Shown: one piece after another, positions 6,858 through 8,949 of the stretch | How the letters are laid out: every line of letters begins with the position of its first letter | Numbering within the stretch: position 1 is the first letter of the stretch | Assembly (NCBI GenBank): GCA_021372535.1 | Contig: JAJFUH010000236.1 | Coordinates: 1 to 8,949, forward strand | Origin: a bacterium | GTDB lineage: Bacteria; Latescibacterota; Latescibacteria; Latescibacterales; Latescibacteraceae | Direction: 5' to 3' | Length of the DNA stretch: 8,949 bases | Translations under genes and position numbers: made by a program | The notes under the pieces: model-generated | What the model saw: only the letters and a program-made list of their open reading frames with translations | Told to the model about the DNA's origin: nothing | Databases searched by the model: none

Positions 6858-8402
6858 ATGAAAAAACACTGCCGGAATAAAAAGATATTCCCTTTTCTGA
6901 TAATTCTCTCATTATCCGCGAGAATTGTATCAGCATCGATCCCCGATACGATTCCCCCCGAATTTAAATGGACTTCGCCGCAGCCGTTTTCGGTGATAAC
7001 GACCAACACCATACGTCTCAGTGTCGATGCACATGACAGCGACAACGGCAGCGGCATAGCGAAAGCGGTCTTTTATGCAGGTTATATCGACCGTAACGAC
7101 CGTATGGTTCCGAAGCACCCGATAGGCGAGGTCACGAATCCACCATACGAATACATGTGGAACTGCTCGGAAATACCCGACCAGAATTTACGGAATTTGC
7201 AGTTGTTCTGCGAGGTGTATGACAGAGCCGGAAATGTCGCGTACAAAGCCTCGGACGCCTATGAAAACAGCGGGCCGGCTGTGGTGCTGGACAGGAACCC
7301 ACGGATAAACGACTCCATGCTGTTTTCGTTCCGTACCGAACGGAACATAATCATCGACGGCGATCTCGGTGAATGGGAAAAGAAGGACAGCATCACATTC
7401 ACCAACAACGACAATATCATTACCGCTTATTCCCTGTGGGATAAGGAAAAGCTGTATTTCGGCATCATCATCGGGGGACGAAGCGCCATAAGTCATTTCG
7501 GTCCGGGATGCGAAAACCCCGTGGAAATGACGTTTGAGGATGAGATAGAGATATTCCTGGATCCCGATCACGATCATTCCCCGATATGCAGCGAAAATGT
7601 CCGTCACTTTCTCATTTCTGCGGCAGGAATGATTCTGGAACGGCGATATCATATAAGTGATACCTACACGACCACGGTGAACATAAAACCGGATGTCGAG
7701 CTCAAAGTGACCGTAAACGGAACATTGAACGATGACAGCGATATCGATAAAAATTACACAGTGGAGCTTGCGATCCCCTGGAATGACCTCGGCGGCAAAC
7801 CCCGGGCGGGATTCAGCATGGGTCTTGAGTTGTGGAACAACGACAAGGATTACGTGAACGGAAGCTGGACATGCGGAGGATGGACGGTTACCGCCGCAAA
7901 CCTTCAGAATCCCAGCGAATGGGGAAGCCTGGTGTTTGTGGACGATCTGCATCCGTACGCATGGCTGATATACGTACTGGTCGCAGCGGCATTTTGCGGT
8001 GTCTCGGGGTACGGTGTATTCACGATAAAGAAAAAGTACCGGCAAAAAGAATACCGTGAGCCGGTCATCGAAAGCGAGTTTGTCATAAAAGCCAGGCGAT
8101 ATATCGATGAACATTACGGCGAAGAAACGCTTTCCCGCGAGGATATTGCAGGTCATGTCGGTCTGGCTCCCTCGTATTTCGGCAAGCAGTTCAAAAAAGA
8201 AACGGGGTACAATTTATCCGATTATCTCACCAATGTCAGAATAGAGAAATCGAAGGAACTTCTCTCGAACACACGCAGGAAAATCTCCGAAATCGCCTTC
8301 GATGTGGGATTCAACAGCCAGTCCTATTTTGCCTATATGTTTAAAAAGAAAATCCGCATGTCGCCCAAAGAATACCGTTTACGCACCCGCAAAGAGGGCT
8401 GA
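6858..8402 (+). CDS. One-chain transmembrane regulator: Ig-like domain, CBM9-type domain, membrane helix, AraC-type HTH
   Basis: The protein is 514 residues. A signal peptide or anchor (KK, then IFPFLIILSLS, with VSA near residue 26) precedes an Ig/FN3-like domain (~30-128). Residues ~155-360 form a CBM9-type (DOMON-like) domain: IDGDLGEWE (166-174), SLWDKEKLYFGI (192-203), EDEIEIFLDPD (from 227) and VELAIPWNDLGG (302-313) with a later ELWNND are the family's core strands. One membrane helix spans 368-390, followed by KKK. Residues ~407-514 are a complete AraC-type DNA-binding domain with both helix-turn-helices and the signature KISEIAFDVGFNSQSYFAYMF. There is no kinase or receiver domain. 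The predicted role is direct transmembrane control of transcription by an external carbohydrate. Upstream in-frame ATGs exist at 6819 and 6852, none with a clear ribosome binding site; 6858 is chosen because it puts the signal peptide at the N-terminus. Domain calls are firm, ligand and targets unknown. Confidence 0.88.
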   Translation: MKKHCRNKKIFPFLIILSLSARIVSASIPDTIPPEFKWTSPQPFSVITTNTIRLSVDAHDSDNGSGIAKAVFYAGYIDRNDRMVPKHPIGEVTNPPYEYMWNCSEIPDQNLRNLQLFCEVYDRAGNVAYKASDAYENSGPAVVLDRNPRINDSMLFSFRTERNIIIDGDLGEWEKKDSITFTNNDNIITAYSLWDKEKLYFGIIIGGRSAISHFGPGCENPVEMTFEDEIEIFLDPDHDHSPICSENVRHFLISAAGMILERRYHISDTYTTTVNIKPDVELKVTVNGTLNDDSDIDKNYTVELAIPWNDLGGKPRAGFSMGLELWNNDKDYVNGSWTCGGWTVTAANLQNPSEWGSLVFVDDLHPYAWLIYVLVAAAFCGVSGYGVFTIKKKYRQKEYREPVIESEFVIKARRYIDEHYGEETLSREDIAGHVGLAPSYFGKQFKKETGYNLSDYLTNVRIEKSKELLSNTRRKISEIAFDVGFNSQSYFAYMFKKKIRMSPKEYRLRTRKEG

Positions 8403-8429
8403 TTTCTCAATAATTATAAAATTTCGCTC

Positions 8430-8445
8430 AATATTTATAAATATT
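8430..8445. repeat. Perfect 16-bp AT-only palindrome downstream of the AraC-type gene
   Basis: AATATTTATAAATATT reads the same on both strands. It sits 28 bases after the stop codon of the regulator. It could be a binding site or a weak hairpin, but palindromes of A and T alone are common by chance in such AT-rich spacer DNA. Confidence 0.3.
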
Positions 8446-8494
8446 CGTTCTTCGTCTGATAGTAATTTTTATCATTTTTGTGTTAATTATACGT

Positions 8495-8640
8495 GCAATC
8501 GTGGTACGTTCATTGCCGCTTCTCAATGCGGATGAGGATGTAACTTCTATAAAGGGTTCTATGCGGCATAGTTCTGTACTCTGATTGCCTTACCATCCTC
8601 AAAAAAAGGTCTTCCCCCTTTTTTTAAAAGAGGAGCGAGA
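8495..8640 (+). ncRNA. Structured 3' region, possible small RNA or leader
   Basis: Several complementary segments lie in a gene-free stretch that ends at a strong terminator. TGAGGATG (8533-8540) pairs with CATCCTCA (8594-8601). CTATG-CGG-CATAG (8559-8571) forms a hairpin inside that loop. CATTG (8511-8515) pairs with CAATG (8524-8528). GCAATC (8495-8500) can pair with GATTGC (8583-8588), which would cross the first stem as a pseudoknot. I do not recognise any known RNA family. It may simply be the long 3' untranslated region of the regulator gene, so the RNA-gene call is tentative. Confidence 0.3.
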
Positions 8641-8671
8641 AGACCCGGACTCAAATCCGGGTCTTTTTTTT
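8641..8671 (+). terminator. Strong intrinsic terminator
   Basis: AGACCCGGA (8641-8649), loop CTCAAA, and TCCGGGTCT (8656-8664) form a perfect 9-bp GC-rich stem followed by a run of eight T (8664-8671). It is about 240 bases after the regulator's stop codon, so it ends either that transcript or a separate small RNA. The left arm overlaps a competing hairpin: GGTCTTC (8608-8614) can pair with GAAGACC (8639-8645). Confidence 0.85.
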
Positions 8672-8906
8672 ATTTTCGGCTGTTCTGCCCGATATGCATG
8701 GGTGTTATAGAATTTTTAATACGGAGACACGGAGGGAACGGAGAAGAAGAACACATCTAAAAGAGGATTTATTAATACGGTTGAATAGTGTCCGGTTAAA
8801 ATTGTTATAAAAGTTCGAAATATCCTGTAAACAGGGCATTTACCGGCATATGGATTGTTTTAGATTTGATTGTTACCCCTTTTCTCCACCCTAACTCACC
8901 CCCTGC
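8672..8906. other. Intergenic stretch without recognisable gene
   Basis: I see no convincing coding region on either strand. A purine-rich run near 8722-8752 (ACGGAGACACGGAGG and similar) resembles low-complexity intergenic filler. The remainder is AT-rich and ends at the palindromic repeat that starts at 8907. Confidence 0.5.
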
Positions 8907-8931
8907 CCCCTCTCTTGTCACAAGAGAGGGG
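8907..8931. repeat. Long perfect inverted repeat (12-bp arms)
   Basis: CCCCTCTCTTGT (8907-8918), one central C, then ACAAGAGAGGGG (8920-8931). The arms are perfectly complementary. The C-rich run before it (from about 8877) and the lack of a T-run argue for an intergenic dispersed repeat more than a terminator. Its full extent cannot be judged because the window ends at 8949. Confidence 0.6.
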
Positions 8932-8949
8932 AAGCGCCCGCTAACATCT

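Noticed and set aside
7188-8156. Open frame of 322 codons on the minus strand across the AraC-type regulator
   Set aside because: It is antisense to a region with unmistakable CBM9 and membrane-helix motifs. The translated sequence shows no domain I recognise.
8457-8480. TGATA/TATCA hairpin followed by T residues as a terminator right after the regulator gene
   Set aside because: The stem is only 5 AT-rich base pairs, too weak for an intrinsic terminator. The strong one is at 8641-8671.
8495-8640. Known riboswitch or 6S RNA
   Set aside because: I compared it from memory with TPP, c-di-GMP, glycine, cobalamin and 6S features. None of their conserved cores is present.

Overview
The window looks like chromosomal DNA from an uncultured, probably Gram-negative bacterium. 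It holds five complete genes and one truncated gene, mixed with structured intergenic repeats. The supporting signs are a Tat signal peptide, Sec signal peptides on large apparently periplasmic proteins, a CBM9-type (DOMON-like) sensor domain, and C/G-run hairpin repeats. This mix recalls deeply branching lineages of the FCB type or similar candidate phyla, but nothing here fixes the taxon. No rRNA, tRNA, CRISPR array or transposase gene was seen.

Region 1 (1-4210, + strand) is a sensor/repressor operon. It starts with the 3' end of a BlaI/MecI-type repressor. That gene overlaps by ATGA with a BlaR1-like M56 membrane metallopeptidase. The peptidase has HELSH and EESCDE zinc motifs, but in place of the beta-lactam-binding domain it carries two diverged tandem copies of a helical module of about 135 residues. 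After 76 bases comes a secreted protein, probably starting at TTG. It has two NTF2-like modules followed by a domain that resembles the erythromycin-esterase/ChaN superfamily. The likely logic is that the M56 protein senses an unknown envelope signal, inactivates the repressor, and so controls itself and the secreted protein.

Region 2 (4248-6244, - strand and intergenic) holds a Tat-exported DUF362 protein that converges on region 1. Its base composition is clearly more GC-rich than its neighbours. Upstream lie a plausible promoter and two perfect inverted repeats, then a multi-hairpin element of about 100 bp that looks like a dispersed repeat.

Region 3 (6132-6529, - strand) is a compact FmdB-family zinc-ribbon gene with a near-perfect sigma-70-type promoter, a strong ribosome binding site and an intrinsic terminator.

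Region 4 (6530-8402, + strand) holds the most striking gene. It is a single-chain transmembrane regulator with a signal peptide, an Ig-like domain, a CBM9-type carbohydrate-binding domain, one membrane helix and a cytoplasmic AraC-type DNA-binding domain. It probably senses a sugar outside the membrane and acts on DNA directly, with no kinase. No sugar-degrading gene is present in the window.

Region 5 (8403-8949) has no convincing gene. It holds a structured stretch ending in a strong intrinsic terminator that overlaps an alternative hairpin, then a long palindromic repeat.
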